In this document: piece after piece, positions 35,813-45,185 of the stretch | How the letters are laid out: each line of letters starts with the position of its first letter | Position numbering within the stretch: the first letter of the stretch is position 1 | Assembly (NCBI GenBank): GCA_009379825.1 | Contig: WHTA01000003.1 | Location: 62,001 to 126,000, forward strand | Direction: 5' to 3' | Origin: Streptosporangiales bacterium | GTDB taxonomy: Bacteria > Actinomycetota > Actinomycetes > Streptosporangiales > WHST01 | DNA: 64,000 nucleotides | Translations under genes and position numbers: made by a program | The notes under the pieces: model-generated | Told to the model about the DNA's origin: nothing | The model's database searches: none | What the model saw: the letters and a program-made list of their open reading frames with translations, nothing else

Positions 35813-36010
35813 ATGGGACTGAAGGACAAGGCGAAACGGCTGGCCCGCGGCCGCAAGCGCGAGATCGACAAGGGCCTGGACAAGGCCGAGCAGGTCGTCT
35901 CGGAGAAGACCAGCGGCAAGCACGCCCAGAAGGTGCGGTCGGTGCGGCGGAAGGCCGACGAAGCCCTCGCCGACGGCGACGACAAGCAGCCCCCGCCACC
36001 CCCGCGCTGA
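35813..36010 (+). CDS. MT0933-like antitoxin family protein
   Basis: A 65-residue, strongly charged protein opening MGLKDKAKRLARGRKREIDK, with Lys- and Glu-rich helices and a Pro-rich end. It matches the actinobacterial MT0933 (Rv0909)-like antitoxin family, whose partner in mycobacteria is an SRPBCC-fold toxin. No such partner lies beside it: the neighbours are malQ (divergent) and an MFS gene (convergent). The ATG has GAGGAG six bases upstream; GTG at 35810 is in frame. It may be an orphan or have another role in the envelope or stress response. Confidence 0.75.
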   Translation: MGLKDKAKRLARGRKREIDKGLDKAEQVVSEKTSGKHAQKVRSVRRKADEALADGDDKQPPPPPR

Positions 36011-36016
36011 CCAGCG

Positions 36017-37234
36017 TCAGCCGATGGCCGCGTCGCGCAGCCGGAGCGTGAACAGCAGCGAGACCACCGGCACGACCAACAGCACGGCAAGCGCCGTCGG
36101 CAGGCCGCGCGCGTCGGCGAGCATGCCGAGCAGCGGGGTGGCCGACCCGCCGATGGTCATCGCGACGCCGAGGGTGAGGCCGCTGGCGGTGCCGACCCGG
36201 TTCGGCAGGTACTCCTGCCCAAGCGTCACCTGCACTGCGAACGGCATCATCGTCGCGAAGCCGAGCACGGCAGCGGCGGCGAGCGCGACCGGCACGTTCG
36301 GCGCGAGCAGCAGCCCGAGCAGCCCCGGCAGGCAGGCGAGGTAGCCGATCCGCATGGCGCGTACCCGCCCCAGCCGGTCGCCGAGCGCGCCACCGAACAC
36401 GGTGCCGACGGCACCTGCGCCAAGGAACGCGGTGAGGCTGGCGGCACCCACGCGGGTGGACGCGTCCAGGTCGTGGATGAGGTAAAGCGCGACGAACGCG
36501 GTGATCCCGAACTGCAGCACCGACCTGGTGACCACGGCCGCGGTCAGCCAGCCGAAGCTGCGCCAGTCGTCGCGGCCGGCCGGCTGTGTCCGGCCGCCGC
36601 GCGCGGCGTTGTTCCCGGCGGCGAACCGCCTTCTCGACCACGCCCACAGCGGCAGCAGCACCACGAACGCACAGGCACCGAACGCAGCGAGCACCGGAGT
36701 CGCCGACACCCCGCCTTGCGAGAGCACCGGCTCCACGAGCAGCGGCGCACCCGCAAGGCCGACCAGGCCGCCGACCGAGAACCAGCTCATGCCCTGGGCC
36801 GACCCGCCGCTGGCCCGGCGCGCCGCGCTCGCGGCCTCCGGGTGGTACGCGGCCACGGCGATGCCGGCGAGCGCCACCGCCGCCCAGGTGACGGCGTAGA
36901 CGTCGAACACCCCGGAGATGCCGATGCCCAACCCGGCAACCAGCGGTCCCACGCCGACCAGCCACGGCATCTTGCGCCTGTCGGTGATCGCGCCGAACAG
37001 CGGCTGCACCAGGCTGGCCAGCAGCGTCGCGGCCAGCGTGATGCCGGCGACGGCCGCGTAGTCGTAGTGCCTGGTGGCGACGAGGAACGGCAGCATCGCC
37101 GGCACCGCGCCCTGGTGGAAGTCCACCACGGCGTGGCTGACGATCAGGATGACCAGCGACGGACGGTGCACGATACGGGGACGGTCGCGCTTCGCGCGGG
37201 AGGTGGGGGTCTGCGTACTCACTGTCCCGATCAT
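36017..37234 (-). CDS. MFS transporter, fosmidomycin-resistance (Fsr) type
   Basis: A 405-residue, 12-segment major facilitator. SHAVVDFHQGAVPAMLPFLV in segment 1 and QPLFGAITDRRKMPWLVG in loop 2-3 are close to the Fsr subfamily; GGALGDRLGRVRAMRIGYL is the second-half repeat of motif A. Export of a small drug or metabolite is expected. The start at 37234 (MIGTVSTQ) is chosen, with a few alternative codons nearby. An AraC-type gene begins 43 bases away on the other strand, so the pair likely forms a regulator-pump unit. Confidence 0.88.
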   Translation of the reverse strand: MIGTVSTQTPTSRAKRDRPRIVHRPSLVILIVSHAVVDFHQGAVPAMLPFLVATRHYDYAAVAGITLAATLLASLVQPLFGAITDRRKMPWLVGVGPLVAGLGIGISGVFDVYAVTWAAVALAGIAVAAYHPEAASAARRASGGSAQGMSWFSVGGLVGLAGAPLLVEPVLSQGGVSATPVLAAFGACAFVVLLPLWAWSRRRFAAGNNAARGGRTQPAGRDDWRSFGWLTAAVVTRSVLQFGITAFVALYLIHDLDASTRVGAASLTAFLGAGAVGTVFGGALGDRLGRVRAMRIGYLACLPGLLGLLLAPNVPVALAAAAVLGFATMMPFAVQVTLGQEYLPNRVGTASGLTLGVAMTIGGSATPLLGMLADARGLPTALAVLLVVPVVSLLFTLRLRDAAIG

Positions 37235-37277
37235 CGCCGGTACGCGGCCGTGCTGGAAACGGCTATCCTGCCAACTG

Positions 37278-38132
37278 ATGCCGGAAACTCGCCACATTGC
37301 CGAGCCGCACCCCTCTGCCGGGGCGGCACCTCAGGGTCGGGTCGGTGACCACCAGCCGGGTCTGCGCACCACCACCGCCACCACCAGGCGGCTGGCCAGC
37401 GGCGCCACCATCGACTGGCACGTACACGAGTCCGACCAGATCTGCCTGCCGTTGTCCGGCGTGCTCGCGTTCCTCACGAAGGTCGGCTCCTGGGTGGTGG
37501 CCGCGCCCGACCGCGCGGCGTGGATCCCGGCCGGCGTCTGGCACTCGCACGTCGCCCACCGGCACACGGAGCTGCGCTCGGTGCTGCTGCCCGGCCCCAC
37601 CGAGCGCGACCTGCAGGCGCCGACGGTGCTGGTCGTCGACCGGCTGTGCCGCGAGCTGGTCCGCACGCTGGTCGAGGAGCCGCCGACCGACCCGGTCGAG
37701 TACGAGCACCTCACCGCCGCACTGCAGCACCGGATCAGGCACCGGCAGGTGCGCGCACTGCACCTGCCCGAGCCACGCGACGACCGGCTGGTGCACCTCG
37801 CCCAGCTGCTCAACGCCCACCCCGGCGAGACCCGGACACTCGAGCAGCTCGGAAGCGAGATCGGCGCCAGCGCCCGCACGCTCAGCCGGCTGTGCCGCGC
37901 CGAGCTGGGGCTGACCTTCCCGTCCTGGCGCACCCAGATCCGGCTCAGCCACAGCCTGGTGCTGCTCGCCGACGGACGCACGGTCACCGCCACCGCGTCC
38001 GCGTGCGGCTGGGCGAGCATCAGCACGTTCATCGCCTGCTTCAGGGACTTCTTCGGCGTCACCCCGCGTGCGTACCAGCAGGCGGGTACCCCGCAGCGAA
38101 ATCCGGATGCCGCGCGCCCGCGCCGTTCCTAG
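37278..38132 (+). CDS. AraC-family regulator with N-terminal cupin domain
   Basis: A 284-residue regulator. The first half is an AraC-type cupin (ATIDWHVHESDQICLPLSG, about residues 45-65, then AAWIPAGVWHSHVAH). The C-terminal double helix-turn-helix has GSEIGASARTLSRLCRAELG and ACGWASISTFIACFRDFFGV, ending TPRAYQQAG. The arrangement resembles the NimR-type group that senses small inducers and controls a divergent MFS exporter, as here. ATG at 37278 is within the short divergent gap. Seven bases of sequence separate its stop region from the LysE gene. Confidence 0.92.
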   Translation: MPETRHIAEPHPSAGAAPQGRVGDHQPGLRTTTATTRRLASGATIDWHVHESDQICLPLSGVLAFLTKVGSWVVAAPDRAAWIPAGVWHSHVAHRHTELRSVLLPGPTERDLQAPTVLVVDRLCRELVRTLVEEPPTDPVEYEHLTAALQHRIRHRQVRALHLPEPRDDRLVHLAQLLNAHPGETRTLEQLGSEIGASARTLSRLCRAELGLTFPSWRTQIRLSHSLVLLADGRTVTATASACGWASISTFIACFRDFFGVTPRAYQQAGTPQRNPDAARPRRS

Positions 38133-38141
38133 ACTGCCGGG

Positions 38142-38783
38142 ATGGGCGTTCCCCTGGACCACCTCCTCGCGTTCACACTCGCGGCGTTCATCCTGATCGT
38201 CATCCCCGGCCCTTCGGTGCTGTTCGTGATCAGCAGGGCGCTGGCGTACGGCAGGCGCGCCGCGCTGCTCACCGTGCTCGGCGGCGCCATCGGCGGCTTC
38301 GTGCTCGCCTCGGCGGTGGCGCTCGGCGTCGGTGCGATCGTGCCGGCCTCGGCCGTGGCGTTCACCGTGATCAAGTTCGCCGGCGCCAGCTACCTCGTCT
38401 ATCTCGGCATCCAGGCGTTCCGGCACCGGCGGAAGCTGCGCGACGCGTTCGAGCGCGAGCTGAGCCCGGTAAGCGACCGGCGGACGTGCTGGCAGGGCTT
38501 CGTGGTCGCCGTGACCAACCCGAAGTCGGCGGTGTTCTTCGCCGCGGTGCTGCCGCAGTTCGTGGATCCGGCCGCCGGCCACACCAGCATGCAGATGATC
38601 CTGCTCGGCGCCATCACCGCCGGCATCGCGCTGATCTGCGACTCGGTGTGGGGAGTGCTCGCCGGCGCCGTCCGCACCTGGTTCGCCCGGTCCACGCGCC
38701 GACTCGAGCTGGTCGGCGGCGCGGCCGGGCTGACCATGGTCGGTCTCGGGGTCGGCCTCGCGTTCAGCGGCCGGCACGAGTAG
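38142..38783 (+). CDS. LysE/RhtB-family amino acid exporter
   Basis: A 213-residue permease with six membrane segments. The family mark FILIVIPGPSVLFVISRALAYG lies at the N terminus, followed by KFAGASYLVYLGIQAFR and the second-half FVVAVTNPKSAVFFAAVLPQF. Members export amino acids or their derivatives. It follows the AraC gene by ten bases and may share its transcript. It ends next to the 3' end of the convergent HNH gene with no spacer. Confidence 0.93.
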   Translation: MGVPLDHLLAFTLAAFILIVIPGPSVLFVISRALAYGRRAALLTVLGGAIGGFVLASAVALGVGAIVPASAVAFTVIKFAGASYLVYLGIQAFRHRRKLRDAFERELSPVSDRRTCWQGFVVAVTNPKSAVFFAAVLPQFVDPAAGHTSMQMILLGAITAGIALICDSVWGVLAGAVRTWFARSTRRLELVGGAAGLTMVGLGVGLAFSGRHE

Positions 38784-39302
38784 TCAGCTGGCGAGCTCGC
38801 CGGCCGCGGTCTGGGGACGTAAATAGGGCTCCCAGGAGGGCTCGCGCTTCGCGTACCCGACGAGCAGCGCCACCGTGCCACGCGGCGGCTGCGGCTGCAC
38901 GGACATCGTCCAGCCGATCTCGGGCAGCAGCCGGTCGGCCTTCTTGTGGTTGCACTTGCGGCACGCCGCCACCACGTTCGTCCACACGTGCCGGCCGCCG
39001 CGCGAGCGGGGCACCACGTGGTCGATGGTCTCCGCCTTCGCGGCGCAGTAGACGCACGCGTGCAGGTCGCGCTGCAGCACGGCACGGCGGCTCAGCGGCA
39101 CGCTGCGGCGGTACGGCACGCGCACGTACCGGCTCAGCAGCACCACCGTGGGCGCGGGTACGTCGAGACGCTCGGAGTGGAGGGTGTGCTGGCCGGTCTC
39201 CAGGATGGTCGCCTTCTCCGCCAGCACCAGGATGACCGCACGCCGCAGTGGTACGACGCACAGTGGTTCGTACGTCGCATTGAGGACAAGCGCGTGGGCC
39301 AC
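38784..39302 (-). CDS. HNH endonuclease
   Basis: A 172-residue protein of the HNH type common and single-copy in actinobacteria. The N terminus reads VAHALVLNATYEPLCVVPLR; the nuclease site is CVYCAAKAETIDHVVPRSRG followed by NVVAACRKCNHKKADR, with the two CxxC knuckles that hold a structural zinc. Its role is not established; it is not part of a mobile element here. GTG at 39302 is preceded by GGAGG eleven bases upstream; GTG at 39314 is also possible. Confidence 0.9.
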   Translation of the reverse strand: MAHALVLNATYEPLCVVPLRRAVILVLAEKATILETGQHTLHSERLDVPAPTVVLLSRYVRVPYRRSVPLSRRAVLQRDLHACVYCAAKAETIDHVVPRSRGGRHVWTNVVAACRKCNHKKADRLLPEIGWTMSVQPQPPRGTVALLVGYAKREPSWEPYLRPQTAAGELAS

Positions 39303-39440
39303 CTTGTCACTCACCTCCGGGACAAGTTTGCCCAATAACGGAGCGAAACGGCTACGGAGAATGGCGGAATCGGCGTGTCGGCGCGTTGAGCGGCGGGTTG
39401 TCCGGGGCATCCGCACTGGCAGCGCGCCGATTGCCGTCCC

Positions 39441-42400
39441 TCACGCAGGGTGTGCCACCGGACGCGTCCGCGTCAACCGGCCGCCGGCGAGCCGGTACGC
39501 CTCGTCCACCTGGTCGAGGTCGGCGAGCCGGTGGGTGAGCAGCAGCACCGTACGGCCGGCGGTGGCTGCCAGCAGGTCGGTTACCAGGGCGGCTGCGGTC
39601 GGTTCGTCCAGGTGTTCGGCGGGTTCGTCGAGGATCACCACCGGGGTGTCGGCCAGCAGCACCCTGGCCAGTGCGATCCGCTGGCGCTCACCGCCCGAGA
39701 CCCTGCTGCCGTGCTCGCCGACCCTAGTGTGGATGCCGTCCGGCAGGCTCGCCAGCCAGTCGCCAAGCCGCGCCGCGGCGAGCGCGTCGCGCACCTCACC
39801 GTCGGTGGCGGAAGGCCGCGCCAGGCGGACGTTCTCCGCGACGGTGGAGTCGAAGAGGTAGGCGTCCTGTGCGCACAGCCCGACCACCCGCCGGGCGCGC
39901 ACCTCGGACCCGCCCACGGTCACCTGCCCGGCTTCCGGCGTCAGCTGGCCGAGCAGGACGTTCGCGAGCGTGCTCTTGCCGGCGCCGCTCGCACCGGTGA
40001 CGGCCACCCGGGCGCCAGCGGGCACGGTCAGGTGCAGCCGGTCGAGCACCGCCGGCCGGCCGTCCGCCCACCGCGCCGTGACCCCGGTGAGGCGCACGTC
40101 GTACGGCTGCCGCGGCCGTCCGGCCGGCTGGCGCCCGGCACCGGCGACGGCCGGGCGCGGCAGCGCGCGCAGCCGGCGAAGCGAGGCGAGCGAGCGCAGG
40201 CCGTGTCGCACGGCGTCCGGCACCGTGCCGAGCACGTCGGCCAGACCGAGCGGCACGAGCGCCACCACGGCCAGCGAGGTGCCGTCCAGGGTGCCCGCGC
40301 GCACCGCCTGCACGCCCTGCGCGAGCGCGTAGCAGCTGGCCAGCCCGGTCGCGGCGAGGACCACCGCGGCGCCGGCACCGACCCACCAGGCGCTGCGCGT
40401 CTCGGCCGCGCGCAGCCGTGCGTCCCGGTCGGCGACGGTGGTGTCGGTGCCGCCGTACGCGACCAGGTCGGGCAGGCCGTGCAGCAGCTCGGTCGTCGCG
40501 GCGGCGAGCGCCGCGCGCCTGGGCGGCACGGCCGCAGCCGCACGCCGCTGCGCGTACCCCACGAGTAGCGGCACCGCCACCACCGCGACCAGCGCCGCGG
40601 CGAGCAGCGTGCGGCCGGCGGCGGGCAGCAGGGCCGCGACGGCGACCACGGCGCCACCGGCGACGAGCGCGGCCGTCAGCAGCGGCAGCACCGCGCGCAG
40701 CAGCAGGTCGAGCACGGCGTCCACGTCGTCGACCAGCCTGCTGCCGAGGTCGCCGAGCCGGTACCGCTGCAGCTGCGCGGGCCCGAGCTCGGCGAGCCAC
40801 GCGTACACCCTGGCCCGCACCCGGGCGAGCACGGCGAACGCGGCGTCGTGGCCGAGCAGCCGTTCCGCGTACGTGAGCACGGCACGCGCCAGCCCGAACG
40901 CGCGCACGGCGACGATCGCGACCAGCAGGAACAGCACCGGCGGCTGCTCGGCCGCCCGCGAGATCAGCCAGCCGGACGTGGCGAGCAGCGCGACCCCCGC
41001 CCCGGCAGCGCCGACGCCGAGCGCCAGCGCCCCCGCCAACCGCACCGCGATGCCGACCGCCCCGAGCGGCCGGCCGCGGTCCGCGTCAGCCGGCCCCGCA
41101 GGAACCGGGTCGGCGGCGACCACCTCGGGCACGGCCGCCTGGGACGCCGGCAGATGCACCACCCGGTCGGCCGCCGCGAGCACGGCCGGACGGTGGGTGA
41201 CGACGACGGCCGTGGTGCCCCGCGCCCGCAGCGTCCGCAGCACCGCGAGCTCGGCGTCGGCGTCCAGGCCGGCCGTCGGCTCGTCCAGCAACAGCAGCGC
41301 CGGCCGGCGCACGAGCGCACGGGCGAGCGCGACCCGGCGGCGCTGGCCCTCGGACAGCAGCAGACCGCCCTCGCCGACCTCGCTCGCCGGGGCCAGCTCA
41401 CCGATCCCGGCCAGGCGCAGCGCCTCGGCGACCGCTGCCCCGTCGGCCGCCGGGGCACCGAGCCGCACGTTGTCGGCCACCGTGCCGGCGAACAGGTACG
41501 GCCGCTGCGGCACCCAGCCGAGCTGGCGCCGCCACGCGCCGAGGTCGTACGCGTCCAGCGGCCGGCCGGCGACGGTCACCCGCCCGGCGGCCGGCCACAC
41601 GAACCCCAGCAGCACGGCGAGCAGCGACGACTTGCCGCACCCGCTCGGTCCGGTCAGCGCCACCAGCTCGCCCGGCCGCACCTCGAGCGACGCGCCGGCG
41701 ACCGCCTCGCCGCGGTCGTACCGCACGGTCACGTCCTCGACCCGCACGACCTCGCGCCGCAGGTCGGGCACGTCGGCGGCGCCACCGCGCGCCGGCGTCG
41801 TCTCGAGCACCTCGAACACCCGCTGCGCCGCGGCCAGCCCGTCCATGCTCGCGTGGAAGTGCACACCGACCCGGCGCAGCGGCAGGTACGCCTCAGGGGC
41901 GAGCAGCAGCACCAACAGCCCGGTGGCCAGGTCGAGCTGGCCCTCCACCACGCGCAGCCCCACCCCGACCGCGACGAGCGCCACCGAGAACATGCTGAGC
42001 AGCTCGAGCACGAGCGCGGAGAGGAACGCCAGCCGCAACGTGGCCAGCGACTCCCGCCGGTACGCGTCGGTGACCCTGCGCACCCCCTCGGCCTGCGCGC
42101 GTGCCCGGTCGAAGACCTGCAGCGTCGGCAACCCGGCGACGACGTCCGCGAAGTGGTGCGCAAGCACGGCGAGGGCACGCCAGCGCCGGTCGCTGTGCCG
42201 CTGCGTCGCCAGCCCGACGAGCGCCATGAACACCGGCACCAGCGGCAGCGTCACGGCGACGATCACCGCGCTGACCGGGTCGGCCCCGACGAGCGTCGCG
42301 AAGACGAGCAACGGCACGGTGCACGCCAGCACCAGCTGCGGCAGGTAGCGCGCGAGGTAGCCGTCCAGCCCGTCGATGCCGCGGCCGACGAGCGTCGCGA

Positions 42401-42749
42401 GGCCACCGCTGCGCTGCCCGGTGAGCCAGCCGGGACCGAGCTCGAGCACGTGCGCGACCAGCCGCCGCCGCAGCGTCGACTTCACCCGCGCGGCCGCCGC
42501 GTGCGCGGTGACGTCCTGCAGCCAGGACAGTGCCGCCCGCGCCAGCACCGCGAGCGCGAGCGCGATCAGCGAGCCGCGGACGTCGCCTAGGTCGGCGCCG
42601 TCGAGGAACGCCGCGCTGACCACGTCGGCGAGCAGCGCCGCCTGCACCAGCAACAGCACCCCGGTGGCCGTGCCGGTGGCGACGCACGCGCCGAGGTAGC
42701 CGATGGTCGTGCGCGCGTAGCGCAGCAGCCGCGGGTCGAGCGGCCTCAT
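39441..42749 (-). CDS. cydDC: Fused CydD-CydC cysteine/glutathione-type ABC exporter for cytochrome bd assembly
   Basis: A 1102-residue protein joining CydD (about residues 1-540) and CydC (about 560-1102), each with six membrane segments and an ATPase. Walker A motifs are GPSGCGKSS and GASGAGKST; Walker B are LLLLDEPTAGLD and VVILDEPAEHLD. The first half has the signature LSEGQRRR instead of LSGGQ, the second SGGERQR. CydDC exports thiols needed to assemble the bd oxidase haems. ATG at 42749 overlaps the cydB stop (ATGA). It is the last gene of the cydA-cydB-cydDC operon. Confidence 0.96.
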   Translation of the reverse strand: MRPLDPRLLRYARTTIGYLGACVATGTATGVLLLVQAALLADVVSAAFLDGADLGDVRGSLIALALAVLARAALSWLQDVTAHAAAARVKSTLRRRLVAHVLELGPGWLTGQRSGGLATLVGRGIDGLDGYLARYLPQLVLACTVPLLVFATLVGADPVSAVIVAVTLPLVPVFMALVGLATQRHSDRRWRALAVLAHHFADVVAGLPTLQVFDRARAQAEGVRRVTDAYRRESLATLRLAFLSALVLELLSMFSVALVAVGVGLRVVEGQLDLATGLLVLLLAPEAYLPLRRVGVHFHASMDGLAAAQRVFEVLETTPARGGAADVPDLRREVVRVEDVTVRYDRGEAVAGASLEVRPGELVALTGPSGCGKSSLLAVLLGFVWPAAGRVTVAGRPLDAYDLGAWRRQLGWVPQRPYLFAGTVADNVRLGAPAADGAAVAEALRLAGIGELAPASEVGEGGLLLSEGQRRRVALARALVRRPALLLLDEPTAGLDADAELAVLRTLRARGTTAVVVTHRPAVLAAADRVVHLPASQAAVPEVVAADPVPAGPADADRGRPLGAVGIAVRLAGALALGVGAAGAGVALLATSGWLISRAAEQPPVLFLLVAIVAVRAFGLARAVLTYAERLLGHDAAFAVLARVRARVYAWLAELGPAQLQRYRLGDLGSRLVDDVDAVLDLLLRAVLPLLTAALVAGGAVVAVAALLPAAGRTLLAAALVAVVAVPLLVGYAQRRAAAAVPPRRAALAAATTELLHGLPDLVAYGGTDTTVADRDARLRAAETRSAWWVGAGAAVVLAATGLASCYALAQGVQAVRAGTLDGTSLAVVALVPLGLADVLGTVPDAVRHGLRSLASLRRLRALPRPAVAGAGRQPAGRPRQPYDVRLTGVTARWADGRPAVLDRLHLTVPAGARVAVTGASGAGKSTLANVLLGQLTPEAGQVTVGGSEVRARRVVGLCAQDAYLFDSTVAENVRLARPSATDGEVRDALAAARLGDWLASLPDGIHTRVGEHGSRVSGGERQRIALARVLLADTPVVILDEPAEHLDEPTAAALVTDLLAATAGRTVLLLTHRLADLDQVDEAYRLAGGRLTRTRPVAHPA

Positions 42750-43732
42750 GGCGCCAGCACCCGGCGCCTGAAGACCCAGTAGCTCCACGCCTGGTACGCG
42801 AGGACGAGTGGCGTGCAGATCACGGCGATCACCGTCAGGATGCGCAGTGCGTACGGCTGCGCGACCGAGTCCGCGAGGGTCAGCGACCACGCCGCGGTCG
42901 ACGTGGCCGGCACCGCGTCGGGGAACAGCGCGACGAACACGGTCGCCACCGCCGCCGCCACGCCCACCGCGGTGCCGGCGAACGCCCACCCGTCCGCACG
43001 CCGCCAGGCCGCGACCGACGCGACGAGCAGCGCCACCACCGCGAGCCCTGCGACGCCCGCCGACCCGGCGTCGCCGCGTGCGTACTGCACCTGGCCGAGG
43101 AAACCGGCGACCACGAGCACCACGGCAGGGGCCGCGTAGCGCGCGACCCGCAACGCACGCTCCCGCAACCCGCCGGTGGTTCGCAGCGCGAGGAACGTCG
43201 CACCGTGCAACACGCACAGGCCGAGCACCGCCGCCGCGCCGAGCACGCCGCCGAGCCCGTCCACGGCGACGACCGAGCCGGCGTACGTGCCGTCGCGGTC
43301 GAGGGGCAGGCCGTGCACGAGTGTCCCGAACACGGCGCCCCACAGCGCGGCGGGCAGTAGCGAGCCCAGGCAGACGACGGCGTCGCAGCGGCGGCGCCAG
43401 CGCGGGTCGTCGCGCTTGCCGCGGAACTCCAGCGCCACGCCCCGGCCGATCAGCGCGACGAGGATCGCCAGCATCGGCAGGTAGAACGCGCTCAGCATGG
43501 TGGCGTACCACGCGGGGAACGCCGCGAACGTCGCACCGACGGCGACGACCAACCAGACCTCGTTGCCGTCCCACACCGGGCCGATGGTCTGCAACATCGC
43601 CGCCCGGTCGTGCTCACCGCGCCGGCCGACGACCGGCAGCAGCGCGCCGACGCCGAAGTCGAACCCGTCGAGCACCAGGTAGCCCACCCAGAAGAACGCG
43701 ACCACCGCGAACCAGACGGTGCTGAGCTCCAT
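42746..43732 (-). CDS. cydB: Cytochrome bd ubiquinol/menaquinol oxidase subunit II
   Basis: A 328-residue membrane subunit with about nine segments. MELSTVWFAVVAFFWVGYLV and LDGFDFGVGALLP are the classical start of CydB, and GPVWDGNEVWLVVAVGATFA is the conserved loop. It stabilises the haem core in CydA. ATG at 43732 has GGGAG upstream and is 17 bases after the cydA stop. It is followed by cydDC with a four-base overlap. Confidence 0.97.
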   Translation of the reverse strand: MELSTVWFAVVAFFWVGYLVLDGFDFGVGALLPVVGRRGEHDRAAMLQTIGPVWDGNEVWLVVAVGATFAAFPAWYATMLSAFYLPMLAILVALIGRGVALEFRGKRDDPRWRRRCDAVVCLGSLLPAALWGAVFGTLVHGLPLDRDGTYAGSVVAVDGLGGVLGAAAVLGLCVLHGATFLALRTTGGLRERALRVARYAAPAVVLVVAGFLGQVQYARGDAGSAGVAGLAVVALLVASVAAWRRADGWAFAGTAVGVAAAVATVFVALFPDAVPATSTAAWSLTLADSVAQPYALRILTVIAVICTPLVLAYQAWSYWVFRRRVLAP

Positions 43733-43749
43733 GCCGATCTCCCAACCTT

Positions 43750-45168
43750 TCAGTACGCGAGGGTCAGCGGCGCGTCGGTGTCCGGCTCGTCCGCCGGCGG
43801 CTCGGCATCCGGATCCGGCGCGCCGTTGCGCGCGAGCTTGGTCAGCAGCCAGACCTCGACCGTGCCGAGCAACGCGTACACGGCGATGAAGACGGCGAGC
43901 GAGAACGCCACCTGGCCGGCCGCCGTACCCGGCGAGACGCCGTCGGCCGTCTGGAACAGCCCGAACGCCAGCCACGGCTGCCTACCCACCTCGGTGAAGA
44001 TCCAGCCGGCGCTGTTGGCCAGCAGCGGCAGCACCGGCAGCGCGAGCGCCGCGCGCGCCAGCCACCGGCTGCGTGGGAAGGCCGCGTGCCTCGTCTTTGC
44101 CGTACGTCGTAGCAACAGCAGACCGCCGAGCGCCGCAGCCACGGCGAGCATGCCGAACCCGATCATGAGCCGGAAGTTCCAGTACGTCGCGGGGACGTTC
44201 GGCAGGTAGTCGCCCGGGCCGTACGTGGCGACGTACTCCCGCTGGACGTCGCGGATGCCCTCGACCTCGCCGTCGAGCGTGCCGGTGGCGAGGAACGAGG
44301 AGAGGTAAGGGATCCGCAGGCTCCACACCTCTTCGCGGCCGTCCAGCGTGCCGACGGTGAACACGCTGAACGAGGCCGGCCGCGACGTCTCGTACAGCGC
44401 CTCGGCGGCGGCCATCTTCATCGGCTGCTGCTCGGTCATCACCTTGCCCTGCGCGTCGCCGCTCACCGCGACCCCGATGCCCGCCACGAGGACGACCGCG
44501 CAGGCGGCCTTCGCGGCCGTGCGGAACACCTCGGGCTGGTGCTGCCTGGCCAGGTGCCAGAACGCGATCCCGGCGACGAGCGCGCCCGCGGTGACGAAGC
44601 TCGCGGCGGCAGTGTGCGCGTACGCGACGACGGCCGTCTCGTTGGTGAGCACCGCGACGAAGTCGGTGAGCACGGCCTCGCCCGTGCGCGGGTCGACGCG
44701 GAACCCGACGGGGTGCTGCATCCACGAGTTCGCGGCGAGGATCACGTACGCCGACACCTGCGTGCCGACCGCGACGACCCAGATGCACGCCAGGTGGACG
44801 CGTCGGGGTAGCCGCTGCCAGCCGAAGATCCACAGCCCGAGGAACGTCGACTCGAGGAAGAACGCGAGCAGCGCCTCCAGCGCGAGCGGCACGCCGAGGA
44901 TCTCGCCGACGAACACCGAGAAGGCGCTCCAGTTCATGCCGAACTGCAGCTCCTGCACCAGTCCGGTGACCACACCCACGGCGAAGTTGACGATCAGCAG
45001 CTTGCCGAAGAACTGCGTCAGCCGCAGGTAGCGCTCGGCGCCGGTACGCACCCAGGCCGTCTGGAAGCCGGCGACGATCGCGGACAGCCCCATGCTCAGC
45101 GGGACGAACAGGAAGTGGAACACCGTCGTGACGCCGAACTGCAAGCGCGCCAGGTCGAGCACGTCCAC
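43750..45168 (-). CDS. cydA: Cytochrome bd oxidase subunit I
   Basis: A 472-residue haem-bearing subunit that oxidises menaquinol and reduces oxygen at low tension. It has DLARLQFGVTTVFHFLFVPL with the haem b595 His, the GRQPW signature (TEVGRQPWLAFG, near residue 390), and the KMAAAEALYETSRPA stretch. The quinol (Q) loop is of the short type. The operon promoter is shared with the divergent blaI gene, and three BlaI-type palindromes lie between them. It starts at ATG 45168. Confidence 0.97.
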   Translation of the reverse strand: MDVLDLARLQFGVTTVFHFLFVPLSMGLSAIVAGFQTAWVRTGAERYLRLTQFFGKLLIVNFAVGVVTGLVQELQFGMNWSAFSVFVGEILGVPLALEALLAFFLESTFLGLWIFGWQRLPRRVHLACIWVVAVGTQVSAYVILAANSWMQHPVGFRVDPRTGEAVLTDFVAVLTNETAVVAYAHTAAASFVTAGALVAGIAFWHLARQHQPEVFRTAAKAACAVVLVAGIGVAVSGDAQGKVMTEQQPMKMAAAEALYETSRPASFSVFTVGTLDGREEVWSLRIPYLSSFLATGTLDGEVEGIRDVQREYVATYGPGDYLPNVPATYWNFRLMIGFGMLAVAAALGGLLLLRRTAKTRHAAFPRSRWLARAALALPVLPLLANSAGWIFTEVGRQPWLAFGLFQTADGVSPGTAAGQVAFSLAVFIAVYALLGTVEVWLLTKLARNGAPDPDAEPPADEPDTDAPLTLAY

Positions 45169-45185
45169 GTCGCACCTCCGTCAAT

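Noticed and set aside
38784-39302. HNH nuclease as part of an intron, homing element or defence island
   Set aside because: It lies between ordinary genes, no disrupted gene or defence partner is present, and this HNH type is common as a single chromosomal gene in actinobacteria.
42746-43574. CydDC frame extending upstream through cydB
   Set aside because: The extension is a shadow of cydB; the CydD start MRPLDPRLLRYA at 42749 overlaps the cydB stop as expected.
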